Both the position numbers and the translations under genes were made by a program. This document shows, piece by piece, positions 7,325 through 15,820 of a DNA stretch of 64,000 bases. Numbering within the stretch: position 1 is the first letter of the stretch; each line of letters opens with the position of its first letter. The notes under the pieces are model-generated. The model ran no database searches. It saw only the letters and a program-made list of their open reading frames with translations, and was not told the DNA's origin. Origin of the DNA: Thermus igniterrae ATCC 700962 (GTDB lineage: Bacteria; Deinococcota; Deinococci; Deinococcales; Thermaceae); the NCBI RefSeq assembly GCF_000376265.1, contig NZ_AQWU01000069.1, positions 21,809-85,808 on the forward strand, written 5' to 3'.

Positions 7325-8626
7325 TCATCCTCCCGTCATGGTGCGGGGGAGCCAGGTGGCCAGGCCTGGGAAGGCTACCAGGAGGGCCACCATGAGGAGG
7401 AGGACCCCCATGAAGGGCAGGGCGTAGCGGGCGATGCGGAAGAGGTCCTCCCCGGTGAGGGACTGGATCACGAAAAGGTTGAAGCCCACTGGGGGCGTGA
7501 TCTGGGCCAGCTCCACCATGATCACCAGGTAGATGCCAAACCACAGGGGGTCCACCCCGATGGCCTTGACCACCGGCAGGATGACGCTGATGGTGAGGAC
7601 CACGATGGAGATGCCGTCCAGGAACCAGCCCAGGACGATGTAGACCAGGCTGAGGAAGAAGATGAGGGCCAGGGGGGTGATGCCCGCCTCCACCGCCCAG
7701 CCCGCCAAGGCCCGAGGGATGCCGGTGAAGCCCATGGCCAGGGTGAGGACCCCGGCTCCCGCCAGGATGAGGCCAATCATGCTGGTGGTGCGCACCGCCC
7801 CCAGGAGGCTCTGCCACAGAAGCTCCCGGGAAAGCTCCCGGTTCAGGGCCGAAAGGAGAAGGGCCCCCGCCACCCCGATGGCCGCGGCCTCCGTGGGGGT
7901 GGCCACCCCCAGGTAGATGGAGCCCAACACCAGGACGATGAGGAAGAGAACGGGGAAGACCCCCAGAAGCCCCCTGAGGGCCTTGCCCAGGGGAATGGGG
8001 GGTTCCTGGGGTAGGCTCTGGCGGCGGAGGAAGGCCAGGAGGACCACCAGGGCCATGAAGAGGAGGGCCAGAAGGAGGCCCGGCACCACCCCGGCCATGA
8101 AGAGCCGGGCCACGGAGACCTCGGCCATCACCCCGTAGACGATCATGACGATGCTGGGGGGGATGAGGAAGCCCAGGGTGCCTGCCCCGGCCAGGGAGCC
8201 CAGGGCCAGGGGGCGCGGGTAGCCCCGGCGCAGAAGCTCGGGCAGGGTGAAGCGGCCCACGGTGGCCGTGGTGGCCGCGGAGGAGCCGATGACCGCGGCG
8301 AAGAGGGCGCTGGCCACCACGTTCACGTGGAGAAGTCCCCCGGGCAGGCGGGCGAGAAGGGGGGAGAGGCCGGCGAAAAGCCCCTGGGCCAGCCGGGAGC
8401 GGTAGAGAATCTCCCCCATCCACACAAAGAGGGGCAGGGCGGCCAGGCTCCAGCCCGAGGTGCTGGTCCAAAGCGCGGTGGCTAGGTTGGGCCCCGGGGG
8501 GGCGGAGGTGAAGAGGGTAAGCCCCACGAGGCCCACCAGCATGAGGGCTAGGCCCACGTAGACCCCTAGGCCCAGGAGGAGGAAAAGCAGGAGGACGAGA
8601 AAAAGCCCCACCTCCAGGAGGCTCAC
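7325..8626 (-). CDS. dctM: TRAP transporter large permease (DctM)
   Basis: A 433-residue, roughly 12-helix membrane protein with DctM features: GxFAGLSPLLARLPGGLLHVNVVASALFA, the IGSSAATTATVGRFTLPEL loop, IPPSIVMIVYGV and ITPPVGFNLFVIQSLTG. It is the ion-coupled channel component that takes substrate from a periplasmic binding protein. Its start overlaps the dctQ stop by 4 nt, and dctQ overlaps the binding-protein gene, so the three genes form a complete DctPQM system. Confidence 0.92.
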   Translation of the reverse strand: MSLLEVGLFLVLLLFLLLGLGVYVGLALMLVGLVGLTLFTSAPPGPNLATALWTSTSGWSLAALPLFVWMGEILYRSRLAQGLFAGLSPLLARLPGGLLHVNVVASALFAAVIGSSAATTATVGRFTLPELLRRGYPRPLALGSLAGAGTLGFLIPPSIVMIVYGVMAEVSVARLFMAGVVPGLLLALLFMALVVLLAFLRRQSLPQEPPIPLGKALRGLLGVFPVLFLIVLVLGSIYLGVATPTEAAAIGVAGALLLSALNRELSRELLWQSLLGAVRTTSMIGLILAGAGVLTLAMGFTGIPRALAGWAVEAGITPLALIFFLSLVYIVLGWFLDGISIVVLTISVILPVVKAIGVDPLWFGIYLVIMVELAQITPPVGFNLFVIQSLTGEDLFRIARYALPFMGVLLLMVALLVAFPGLATWLPRTMTGG

Positions 8627-9108
8627 CTTTCCACCCCCTTCAGGGCCTTCAGCCAGGCCTCGAGGAGGGCCAGGGCGAAAAAGGAAAGCCCCAGGGCCAA
8701 AAAGCCCTGAGGGAGCCAGAGGGGTAGGGCGAGAAGCCCCGGGGCCAGGTCCCCGTAGCGGTAGCTTTCCCCCACCTTGAGCCAGGCCTGGAGGGTGGCG
8801 TAGAGGGCCCCCAAAAACCCCAGCCCCAGGGCCAGCCCCTCCACCCAGGGCCTGGACCTGGGGGAAAGCCGCTCCAGAAGAAGCCCCACGCGGATGTGTC
8901 CCCCGGCCCGCAGGGTGGGGGCGAGGCCGAGGAAGATGAGTCCAGCAGTGGCAAAGCCCGCCATCTCCAGGGCGGAGGGCACCACAAAGCCCAGGTAGCG
9001 CCCCAGGACCTGGGCCAGGATGACCAGGAGGATGAAGAGGCCCATGAGGGCCGCCAGGCCCTCCGCCAGGCGGAAGAGGCCCTCGAGGACCCGCCCGAGG
9101 AGGCTCAT
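8623..9108 (-). CDS. dctQ: TRAP transporter small permease (DctQ)
   Basis: A 161-residue protein with four predicted membrane helices (about residues 18-38, 47-66, 90-110, 127-147), the standard DctQ layout and length. It pairs with DctM in the inner membrane. Both ends overlap neighbours by 4 nt (ATGA), showing translational coupling with the binding protein and the large permease. Confidence 0.88.
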   Translation of the reverse strand: MSLLGRVLEGLFRLAEGLAALMGLFILLVILAQVLGRYLGFVVPSALEMAGFATAGLIFLGLAPTLRAGGHIRVGLLLERLSPRSRPWVEGLALGLGFLGALYATLQAWLKVGESYRYGDLAPGLLALPLWLPQGFLALGLSFFALALLEAWLKALKGVER

Positions 9109-10064
9109 CGGCCCAGGTACTTCCGGTAGACCAGGGCCCCCGTGGCCCCCACCTTCCGCTGCCAGTCCAGGATCATGGTGTCCCCGGCCTTCTTAAGGTC
9201 CGCCATGAGCTGGGGCGTGGGCTTGACCACCTGCATGCCCCGCTGGGCCAGGGTCTGGAGGGCCACTTCCTCCCGCTCCTGGCTGAGCCGCCACCCCCGC
9301 TCCTCGGCCCGGCGCGCCGCCCTGAGGAGGGCCTCCCGGTCCTGGGCGGAGAGGCTTTCAAAGGCCCTGCGGCCGATCACCACCATGTTCTTGGGGATCC
9401 AGGCCTTGAGGTCGTGGAAGTAGCGGCTAAAGTCCCAGGCCTGGGTGTCCACCCCGGTGACGGGGGAGGTGATCATGGCCTCCACGATGCCCGTGGCGAA
9501 GGCCTGGGGGATGTCCGCGGCCTCCACCTGGACCGGGGCCATGCCCAACAGTTCCGCCAGGCGGGCGGTGGCGGGGTTGTAGGCGCGGAAGCGCATGCCC
9601 CGCAGGTCTTGGGCGCTGGCCACGGGCTTTTTGGTGTAAAGCCCCTGGGGCGGCCAGGGCACCGCGTAGAGGAAGACCACCCCCCGGCTTGCCAGCCACT
9701 TTTCCACCTCGGGCCGCTGGGCCTGGTAGAGCCTACGGGCCTCCTCGTAGCTGGTGGCCACAAAGGGGATGGAGTCCAGCTCAAAGAGGGGATTCTCGTT
9801 GGCTAGGAGGGACATGAGCACCTCCCCCAGCTGCACCTGGCCGTTGCGCACCGCGGGCAGGATCTGGGGGTGGGGGAAGAGGGAGCCCCCGGGGTGGACG
9901 GTGATCTTCAGCCGGCCCCCCGTGGCTTCCTCCACCTCCTTCACGAACTGCAGGATGTTCTGGGTGTGGAAGTTGGCCGGAGGGTAGGGGGTGGCCATGT
10001 TCCAGGCTTGCGCCTGGGCTACGGCCAGGAGAAATGCTGCCAAAGCCGTCCCGAGCTTGTGCAT
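9105..10064 (-). CDS. dctP: TRAP transporter solute-binding protein (DctP)
   Basis: A 319-residue periplasmic protein with signal peptide MHKLGTALAAFLLAVAQAQA, then DctP hallmarks: PANFHTQNILQFVKEVEEATGG, the PGGSLFPHPQ segment, and LRGMRFRAYNP with the conserved arginine that holds the ligand carboxylate. It likely binds an organic acid. The ATG at 10064 is chosen over the in-frame upstream codon because GAGGAGGTGAG lies 7 nt before it and the signal peptide begins there. It follows the ABC binding-protein gene by 25 bp. Confidence 0.9.
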   Translation of the reverse strand: MHKLGTALAAFLLAVAQAQAWNMATPYPPANFHTQNILQFVKEVEEATGGRLKITVHPGGSLFPHPQILPAVRNGQVQLGEVLMSLLANENPLFELDSIPFVATSYEEARRLYQAQRPEVEKWLASRGVVFLYAVPWPPQGLYTKKPVASAQDLRGMRFRAYNPATARLAELLGMAPVQVEAADIPQAFATGIVEAMITSPVTGVDTQAWDFSRYFHDLKAWIPKNMVVIGRRAFESLSAQDREALLRAARRAEERGWRLSQEREEVALQTLAQRGMQVVKPTPQLMADLKKAGDTMILDWQRKVGATGALVYRKYLGR

Positions 10065-10089
10065 ATTTATCTCACCTCCTCGCATTATT

Positions 10090-11079
10090 TTACTGTCCGG
10101 GCACCCGGTTCACAAACTCGTTGGTGTAGGTGCGCTTGAGGTCAATGGGCGCCCGGGCCACGTTGGGGTCAAAGGCGGAGAGGACCGCCAGGGGGCGCAA
10201 GGGGGCGGTATCGCTGAAGCGCCCCGTGGGGGAGAAGGCCTCCAGAGAGTTTTTGAGGACCTTGAGGTACAGGGCCCGGTCCCCCAGGAAGTACTCCTCG
10301 GGGAGCACGGCGGCGATCTCCTCGGGGGTCTTGCCCTGCATCCAGCGGAGGCCCCGCACCATGGCGTTCACCAGGCGCTGGGCGGTGTCGGGGTTTCGCT
10401 CCAGCCAGGCCCGGGTGGTGTAGAGGACGGCCGCCGGGTATTCCCCGCCCAGGACCTCCCGCGTCCCCTTGGTGGAGCGGGTGTCGGCCAGGACCTTGAT
10501 GAGCCCCCGTTCTTCCAGAAGGGTGATGGCGGGCTCCACGTTGGAAAGGGCGTCCACCTGTTTGTTCTGCACCGCCGCCACCGCCTGCGCCCCCACGGAG
10601 ACCCCGATGACGGAGACATCCGTGGGCTTGAGGCCGTTTTTCACCAGGAGGTAGTTCAGGAAGAAGTGGGTGGAGCTTCCCGGGGCGGTCACCCCCACCC
10701 TGCGCCCCTTGAGGTCGGCCACCGTCTTCACCTGGTCCGCCAGGTCCGCCCGCACCCCCAGGACGATGGCCGGGTAGCGCCCCACCTGCACGAAGGCCAC
10801 GATGTCCCGCCCCTGGGCCTGCATCTGGATGGTGTGGTCGTAGAAGCCCATGACCACCTCCACGCTGCCCCCGATGAGGGCCTGGAGGGCCCGGGCCCCT
10901 GCCCCCAGGTCCTGGATGACCACGTCCAGGCCCTCCTCCTTGAAGTAGCCCAGGCGTTCCACCACGGTGAGGGGCAGGTAGACCACCGCGGTCTTGCCCC
11001 CCACCCCCAGGACAACCCGTTTCTGGGCCAAGCCCATGGCCAACAGCACCACCAAAAGCCAGACCAATCCGCGCTTCAT
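10090..11079 (-). CDS. NitT/TauT-type ABC transporter substrate-binding protein
   Basis: A 329-residue exported protein with a signal peptide (RGLVWLLVVLLAMGLAQ) and the NMT1/ThiY-like fold: LPLTVVERLGYFKEEGLDV, QALIGGSVEVVMGFYDHTIQ, LKGRRVGVTAPGSSTHFFLN and NKQVDALSNVEP. Members bind nitrate, sulfonates, pyrimidines or aromatic acids; none can be singled out here. Its start overlaps the permease stop by 4 nt. It sits next to a second importer (DctPQM), so the operon carries two uptake systems, perhaps for two related substrates. Confidence 0.87.
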   Translation of the reverse strand: MKRGLVWLLVVLLAMGLAQKRVVLGVGGKTAVVYLPLTVVERLGYFKEEGLDVVIQDLGAGARALQALIGGSVEVVMGFYDHTIQMQAQGRDIVAFVQVGRYPAIVLGVRADLADQVKTVADLKGRRVGVTAPGSSTHFFLNYLLVKNGLKPTDVSVIGVSVGAQAVAAVQNKQVDALSNVEPAITLLEERGLIKVLADTRSTKGTREVLGGEYPAAVLYTTRAWLERNPDTAQRLVNAMVRGLRWMQGKTPEEIAAVLPEEYFLGDRALYLKVLKNSLEAFSPTGRFSDTAPLRPLAVLSAFDPNVARAPIDLKRTYTNEFVNRVPGQ

Positions 11080-11849
11080 CCTTCACCCCCCTCTGCCCTG
11101 GGGCGCCAGGCGAGGAGCCGCCGCTCTACCCGGCCCACCAGGGCATCCAAGGCCAGCACGAAGGCCATGAGGACCACCATGCCCGCAAACACCCCCGTGG
11201 TGTCAAACACCCCCTCGGCCTGGGCGATCACGTAGCCCAGGCCGGCGGCGCTGCCCAGGTACTCCCCCACCACGGCCCCAATCACGGCGAAACCGATGGA
11301 GGTTCTAAGACTGGAAAATATCCAGCTGGCTGCCGAGGGCAGATAGACGTGCCGCAGGAGGTGGCTCCGTCGGGCGCCCAGAAGCCTGGCGTTTTGCAGG
11401 ACCACGGGGCTCACCTCCTTCACCCCTTGGTAGGTGTTGAAGAAGGCCACGAAGAAGACCAGGGTCACCCCCAGGGCCACCTTGGAGAGGACCCCTAGGC
11501 CGAACCAGAGGGTGAAGATGGGGGCGAGGACCACCCGGGGTATGGCGTTCAGGGCCTTGATGTAGGGGTCCAGCACCGCCGCCACGCTGGGGGCGAGGGC
11601 TAGCCATAGCCCCAGGGCCACCCCCAGGAGGGTGCCGAAGAAGAAGGCCAGGAGCATCTCCAGGGTGGTGATGTAGAGGTGGGGGTAGATCTCCCCGGTG
11701 CCGAACCAGCGGGCGATGCGCAGGGCGATGTCCGAGGGCTTGGAGAAGAAGAAGGGGTCTATGCGGCCGGTCCTCGAGGCCCACTCCCACCAGGCCAAAA
11801 ACCCCAGGAGGAGGCCGAGTTGCCAGAGCCGGACCCTAAGCCCCCGCAT
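11076..11849 (-). CDS. NitT/TauT-type ABC transporter permease
   Basis: A 257-residue inner-membrane protein with about six helices and the SsuC/TauC-like EAA loop (VLQNARLLGARRSHLLRHVYLPSAASWIFSSLR would contain it, with conserved A..G..P spacing). It forms the channel of the importer together with the ATPase whose gene overlaps by 14 nt upstream. Substrate specificity lies in the binding protein. The reading frame is intact and of normal length. Confidence 0.88.
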   Translation of the reverse strand: MRGLRVRLWQLGLLLGFLAWWEWASRTGRIDPFFFSKPSDIALRIARWFGTGEIYPHLYITTLEMLLAFFFGTLLGVALGLWLALAPSVAAVLDPYIKALNAIPRVVLAPIFTLWFGLGVLSKVALGVTLVFFVAFFNTYQGVKEVSPVVLQNARLLGARRSHLLRHVYLPSAASWIFSSLRTSIGFAVIGAVVGEYLGSAAGLGYVIAQAEGVFDTTGVFAGMVVLMAFVLALDALVGRVERRLLAWRPRAEGGEG

Positions 11850-12609
11850 GGGCTCGCATCACCTCCCCTCGGAGGAGGTCCCAGATTTCCCGATGGAGGC
11901 GTAGGAACTCCGGGGTGAGCCGGATCTCGGCCACGTCCCGGGGCCGGGGCAGGGGGATAGGGAAGTCCCCGATGGGCCGGGAGCGGGGCCCGGCGCTCAT
12001 CACCACCACCCGGTCCGCCAGGGCGATGGCCTCCTCCAGGTCGTGGGTCACGAAGAGCACGGTCTTCCGGTCCTCCTGCCACAGCCTCAGAAGCTCGTTT
12101 TCCATGAGTTGGCGCGTCTGCACGTCCAGGGCGGCAAAGGGCTCGTCCATGAGCAGGAGCCTGGGGTTGGCGATCAGGACCTGGGCCAGGCCTACCCGCT
12201 TGCGCATCCCCCCGGAGAGCTGGTGGGGGTAGTGGTGGGGAAAGCGCCCGAGCCCCACCTTTTCCAGCCAGACCAGGGCCTTTTCCCGGGCCTCCCGCCA
12301 GGGCTGGCCCCGGAAGACCAGGGGCAGGGCCACGTTGTCCAGGGCGGTCTTCCAGGGGAGGATGGCGTCCTGCTGGAAGAGGTAGCCCGCCACCGGGTTC
12401 AAGCCCTTGAGGGGCCGCCCTTCCAGCCAGACCTCCCCTTCGGAGGGGGTAAGGAGGCCTGCGGCCACGTTCAGCAGGGTGCTCTTGCCGCATCCCGTGG
12501 GGCCCACTAGGCTCACGAACTCCCCAGGGGCCAGCCGCAGGCCCACCCCCTCCACGGCCACGTAGCGGCCAAAGGCCACGGAGACCCCACGGAACTCCAG
12601 GAAGCTCAT
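11836..12609 (-). CDS. NitT/TauT-type ABC transporter ATPase
   Basis: A 257-residue ATPase with Walker A GPTGCGKST (about residues 37-45), Q-loop FQQDAILPW, signature LSGGMRKRV, Walker B LLLMDEPFAALD and switch THDLEEA, all intact. It is of the SsuB/TauB type and powers the adjacent permease. The start overlaps the AhpD-like stop by 4 nt. Confidence 0.92.
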   Translation of the reverse strand: MSFLEFRGVSVAFGRYVAVEGVGLRLAPGEFVSLVGPTGCGKSTLLNVAAGLLTPSEGEVWLEGRPLKGLNPVAGYLFQQDAILPWKTALDNVALPLVFRGQPWREAREKALVWLEKVGLGRFPHHYPHQLSGGMRKRVGLAQVLIANPRLLLMDEPFAALDVQTRQLMENELLRLWQEDRKTVLFVTHDLEEAIALADRVVVMSAGPRSRPIGDFPIPLPRPRDVAEIRLTPEFLRLHREIWDLLRGEVMRAHAGA

Positions 12610-13154
12610 GGGTAGTACTCAGGGTTGGGCTTGAAGCCCAGGGCGTTGAGGAGGCGGTTGGTGAAGTTGAACATGGCCGCCACCTCGGTGGCCTCGAGGA
12701 TGGCCTCGTCGGAAAGCCCCACCTCCCGCAGGGGCCTCAGGTCCTCCTCGGTCATCTGGTGGTGCCCGTGGGTGACCTTCAGGGCAAACGCCACCAGGGC
12801 CCGCATCCTGGGGGGCATCTCCGCCCGGCGGGGGTTGGCGGCCAGGACCTCGGGGAGGATGGGGTCTTGGATGAGGTCCTTGAGGTAGCGCTTGTGGCTG
12901 GCCACGCAGTACTCGCAACGGTTCTCCCCGCTTATGGCGATGGCCATGGCCTCCTTCTCCTCCCGGCTCAGGAGGCCTTCCCCCCGCATGAGGGTGTCGT
13001 AGTAGCGGAACCAGAGGAGGAAGCGGGGGCTTAGGGCAAAGGCCCGGGCCACGTTGGGCACAAAGCCCGTCTTTTCCCGGAAGCGGGCGAAGAGCTCCCG
13101 CACCTCCTGGGAAAGCTCCTCCTCCTGGGGTACCCGGAGCCAGGAGATCACCAT
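12606..13154 (-). CDS. AhpD/carboxymuconolactone-decarboxylase-like protein
   Basis: A 182-residue all-helical protein with the AhpD-type redox motif Cys80-x-x-Cys83-x3-His87 in NRCEYCVASHKRY; this matches the 'peroxidase-related enzyme' branch. Such proteins reduce peroxides through the CxxC pair, although a few relatives act on carboxymuconolactone-like intermediates. The ATG at 13154 overlaps the cyclase stop by 7 nt. Its place between a hydrolase and an importer suggests either protection from peroxides or a catabolic step; sequence alone does not decide. Confidence 0.8.
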   Translation of the reverse strand: MVISWLRVPQEEELSQEVRELFARFREKTGFVPNVARAFALSPRFLLWFRYYDTLMRGEGLLSREEKEAMAIAISGENRCEYCVASHKRYLKDLIQDPILPEVLAANPRRAEMPPRMRALVAFALKVTHGHHQMTEEDLRPLREVGLSDEAILEATEVAAMFNFTNRLLNALGFKPNPEYYP

Positions 13155-13957
13155 ACGGCCACCGTCCGCACCGGCCCCCCCGAGGCCCCCCGGTGCTTGG
13201 GCCCCCCCACGAAGAGGAGGGCCCCCGAGGGGGGCACCTGGGCCAGGTTGGCCAGGTTCTCCAGGCCGTACTTCCCTGCGCCCAGCAGGACCAGGTGGGC
13301 TTTGAAGTCTCTGGAGGGGCCGAAGTCCAGGGAGAGGGTGTCCACCCCCACCCCCACGATCTCCCGCTCCCGCACCAAGAACGCCGCCGCCTCCGGGGAG
13401 AAGCCGGGGAAGTGGAGGGTGCCGGAGGCGTCCTGGTTGAGGAAGGCCTTGGGGTTGCGCCAGCGGGCCTCCCATCCCGAGTGCATGGCCACGAAGGCCC
13501 CCCGGGGCAGGCGGCCATGCTGGCGCTCGTAGGCCAGGATATCGTCCACGGTCACCTGGGCGTCGGGGTTGCGGGCGGCCTTCTCGTGGATGTGGATCAC
13601 GGCTAGGGGAGCGATGAGGGTATTTATGGGGAGTTTTTCCGCGGTGAGGCCCCCTTCGGCGAAGTGGGCAGGGGCGTCCATGTGGGTGCCCGAGTGCTCC
13701 CAAAGGTCCAGGCGGTTCCCGTAGTAGCCGTTTTGCCGCACCGTAACCAGGGTGGTGATGCGCATGGGCTCGGCCCCGGGAAACAGGGGGATCTCCGGGG
13801 AGAGCTCGTGGGTGAGGTCCACCGCCTTGCTGAAGGCCTTGCCCTGGACCTCCGCCTGCGCCAAGGCCTTACCCGCCAAAAGCCCGAGGCCCATCCCCAG
13901 GAAAGCCCTGCGGGAAAGGGCGCGGGCCACCTCTTCCATCACCAAGGGCGCGCACAT
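13148..13957 (-). CDS. Tat-exported cyclase-family hydrolase
   Basis: A 269-residue protein of the cyclase/kynurenine-formamidase family: the zinc motif HSGTHMDAPAHF is intact, with DLTHELSPEIPLFPG at the N-terminus and GVGVDTLSLDFGP near the end. The N-terminus (LSRRAFLGMGLGLLAGKALAQA) is a twin-arginine signal peptide, so the folded metalloenzyme should act in the periplasm, unlike the cytoplasmic KynB. It opens the importer operon, which suggests that a substrate is hydrolysed outside before uptake. The ATG at 13957 is preceded by AAGGAGG. Confidence 0.82.
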   Translation of the reverse strand: MCAPLVMEEVARALSRRAFLGMGLGLLAGKALAQAEVQGKAFSKAVDLTHELSPEIPLFPGAEPMRITTLVTVRQNGYYGNRLDLWEHSGTHMDAPAHFAEGGLTAEKLPINTLIAPLAVIHIHEKAARNPDAQVTVDDILAYERQHGRLPRGAFVAMHSGWEARWRNPKAFLNQDASGTLHFPGFSPEAAAFLVREREIVGVGVDTLSLDFGPSRDFKAHLVLLGAGKYGLENLANLAQVPPSGALLFVGGPKHRGASGGPVRTVAVW

Positions 13958-13979
13958 GCTGGCCTCCTTTCTTGCCGTA

Positions 13980-13992
13980 TAAACTTACCACG
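13980..13992 (-). promoter_or_regulatory. Upstream element of the cyclase operon (13-mer found twice)
   Basis: On the minus strand the sequence reads CGTGGTAAGTTTA, 22 nt before the cyclase ATG. The same 13-mer occurs in the same orientation at 30378-30390, 17 nt before a peptide-binding-protein gene. TAAGTT or TTTATAC could be the -10. No good -35 is seen. Confidence 0.4.
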
Positions 13993-14168
13993 GGGCGGCA
14001 AAGGTAGGCAAGGGCTTGCCGGCCTGTCCTTTACCCGCTTTCCCCGACCGAGCCTGGTGCAGTGCGGAATTCACCCCTATTCCATGACCACCTGAACCTT
14101 CGGGGGACCTCCGCATGCGTAAGGGTGGGCCCTCATGAAACCAACACCCTGCGCTCAGGAACGGGCGG

Positions 14169-14174
14169 TAGCAT
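14169..14174 (+). promoter_or_regulatory. Putative -10 of a near-leaderless transcript
   Basis: TAGCAT lies 7 nt before the ATG at 14182, which would make the message leaderless, a common arrangement in Thermus. There is no ribosome-binding site. The -35 is not recognisable. Confidence 0.3.
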
Positions 14175-14181
14175 AGAGCAA

Positions 14182-15138
14182 ATGGGGCGATGGGGGTTTC
14201 CCCAGGGGGGGTTTAGGCGGTGGGGACGGGGGGTCTTCTGGCTGACCTTGTTGCTCCTCGCCCTCGCCGCTTGTCGCGGGACGGGCGAGGCCCCTGAGCC
14301 TCCTGGAAGCCCACCTCCTGCGCCTGGTCCTGCGCCGAGCGTGCGTACTTGGATCTACCAGCTCACGGGCTATCCGGCCTCGGGGCTCGCCGCCTTGGGA
14401 GCCGCAGCCGCCGACCTTTACGTGATTGACCTCACCAAGGACGGGGCGACGCCTTGGTCGGGCGATGATCTTGCCGCCCTCGAGGGAAAACCCGTCTTGG
14501 CCTACATGGAGATCGGGGGGATGGAAAACTACCGGCCGGAGTATTCGGTGGTCCAAAAGGATGCGCCCGATCTACTCCTGAACTCGGTGCCAGGCTGGAG
14601 TGGGGAGTGGTATGCCAAGTACTGGGACGAGCGCTGGTGGAACCTAGTGGTGCGGCCTAGGCTGGACAAGGCCTTTGCGGCGGGGTTTAAAGGGATCTAC
14701 CTGGACCTGGTGGATGCCTACGAGGGGATCAGCCTAAATTTGGTCCCGGGAGAAACCCGGGATAGCTTGGCGGCCAAGATGGTGGCCCTCCTGGGGCGGA
14801 TCAGCCAGTATGTCAAGGCCAAAAGGCCCGACTTTTGGGTCTTTCCCCAAAACGCCCCGGAACTCAGGATGCGGCCGGGATATCTCTCGGCCATAGATGG
14901 GATTGGCCTCGAGGAGCTCTTCTTCTACGCCACCGACAAACCCTGTACGGACTCGGGTTGCCAAGAACGCCTCGCCCACGCCCGCGCCATCCGGGATGCG
15001 GGCAAGCTGGTTCTCACGGTGGACTACGCCACCCGGCCGGAAAACGTGCGGGCGGCGTGCGAGAAGTCCCGTGCGGAGAGGTTTGTGCCGTACGTGACCG
15101 TGGTGGACTTGGATCGGATTAGCCCCTTGTGTCCGTGA
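14182..15138 (+). CDS. GH114-like endo-galactosaminidase lipoprotein
   Basis: A 318-residue protein: lipoprotein signal ending LLALAAC (lipobox), a Pro/Gly/Ser-rich linker, then a TIM-barrel domain of the GH114/TM1410 type (WIYQLTGYPASGL, DLYVIDLTKDGATPW, YMEIGGMENYRPEY, GFKGIYLDLVDAYEG with acidic catalytic candidates). GH114 enzymes cut alpha-1,4-polygalactosamine, and the hydrolase domain of PelA is related. It is convergent with, and overlaps by 20 bp, the minus-strand polysaccharide operon. The ATG at 14182 fits the signal peptide; longer in-frame starts add an unlikely tail. Confidence 0.75.
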   Translation: MGRWGFPQGGFRRWGRGVFWLTLLLLALAACRGTGEAPEPPGSPPPAPGPAPSVRTWIYQLTGYPASGLAALGAAAADLYVIDLTKDGATPWSGDDLAALEGKPVLAYMEIGGMENYRPEYSVVQKDAPDLLLNSVPGWSGEWYAKYWDERWWNLVVRPRLDKAFAAGFKGIYLDLVDAYEGISLNLVPGETRDSLAAKMVALLGRISQYVKAKRPDFWVFPQNAPELRMRPGYLSAIDGIGLEELFFYATDKPCTDSGCQERLAHARAIRDAGKLVLTVDYATRPENVRAACEKSRAERFVPYVTVVDLDRISPLCP

Positions 15139-15820
15139 GGCTCAAAAGGTACCGTTCCTGGGCGAGGACCGGCGTTAGCCCGTAGGCCAGGGCCCGCTTC
15201 CTTGCGAAGCGGGCGAGCCTAGGGTCTGGGGCGTAGTCTAGGCTGTACCGCTCCCAGGGGTATTGGGTAAGGACCAGGGCCCAGCGGGCGTTGGCGCGGA
15301 GGGCAGGCCGGGGAAGGGGCTTTCCGCCCCCTTCCCACGTGGTGGAGAAGGCTTCAAAGACGATGCCGTCCACGAGTTCCGCCAGGTGGGGCAGGAGGGC
15401 GAAGCCGCGGTTGGCGAGGAGGAAGCAGGGCCCCACCGCCCTGCGGATTTCCAAGAGAAGGCGTAGGGTGCCTTCCCGGTTCGTGGCCGCCCCTTGGTCC
15501 AGGGTGTCTAGGAAGAGGCCGCGAAAGCCTCGGGCCAAGTAAAGCAAGGCGCTTTCCACCACCTTGGCCACCCAGGCTGGGTGGGTGGGGTCCACGAGCC
15601 TCGTGTTCCAAAGGGGGTTCAGGCCCCGCTGCCAGGGCGCCTCGGGGCCCGGGTCCTCCCCGAGGCTCAGGTAGGCCAGGGGCTCGGTGGGGGCTAGGGC
15701 CGCTAGCTCCTCTGGGGTGTAGGCCCAAGGCTGCAGGACCACGCGGCGGAAGGCCCGAAGCTCGGCAAGCCTTCCTTGGCCGTAGTAAAAGGCGAGGGGC
15801 TTAAAGAAGGTAGACGCCAT
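15119..15820 (-). CDS. GH114/TM1410-like glycosidase, cytoplasmic form
   Basis: A 233-residue barrel protein similar to the other GH114-like proteins in this locus: FKPLAFYYGQGRLAELRAF, YLSLGEDPG, ARGFRGLFLDTLDQGAA, LLANRGFALLPHLAELVDGIVFEAF. No signal peptide is visible, so it may be cytoplasmic or membrane-associated. It is the last gene of the operon that encodes the PelF-like synthase, overlapping the membrane-protein gene by 20 nt. Catalytic acids are likely the Asp in FLDTLDQ and Glu in VFEAF, by analogy. The role may be trimming of the polymer during synthesis. Confidence 0.68.
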   Translation of the reverse strand: MASTFFKPLAFYYGQGRLAELRAFRRVVLQPWAYTPEELAALAPTEPLAYLSLGEDPGPEAPWQRGLNPLWNTRLVDPTHPAWVAKVVESALLYLARGFRGLFLDTLDQGAATNREGTLRLLLEIRRAVGPCFLLANRGFALLPHLAELVDGIVFEAFSTTWEGGGKPLPRPALRANARWALVLTQYPWERYSLDYAPDPRLARFARKRALAYGLTPVLAQERYLLSLTDTRG

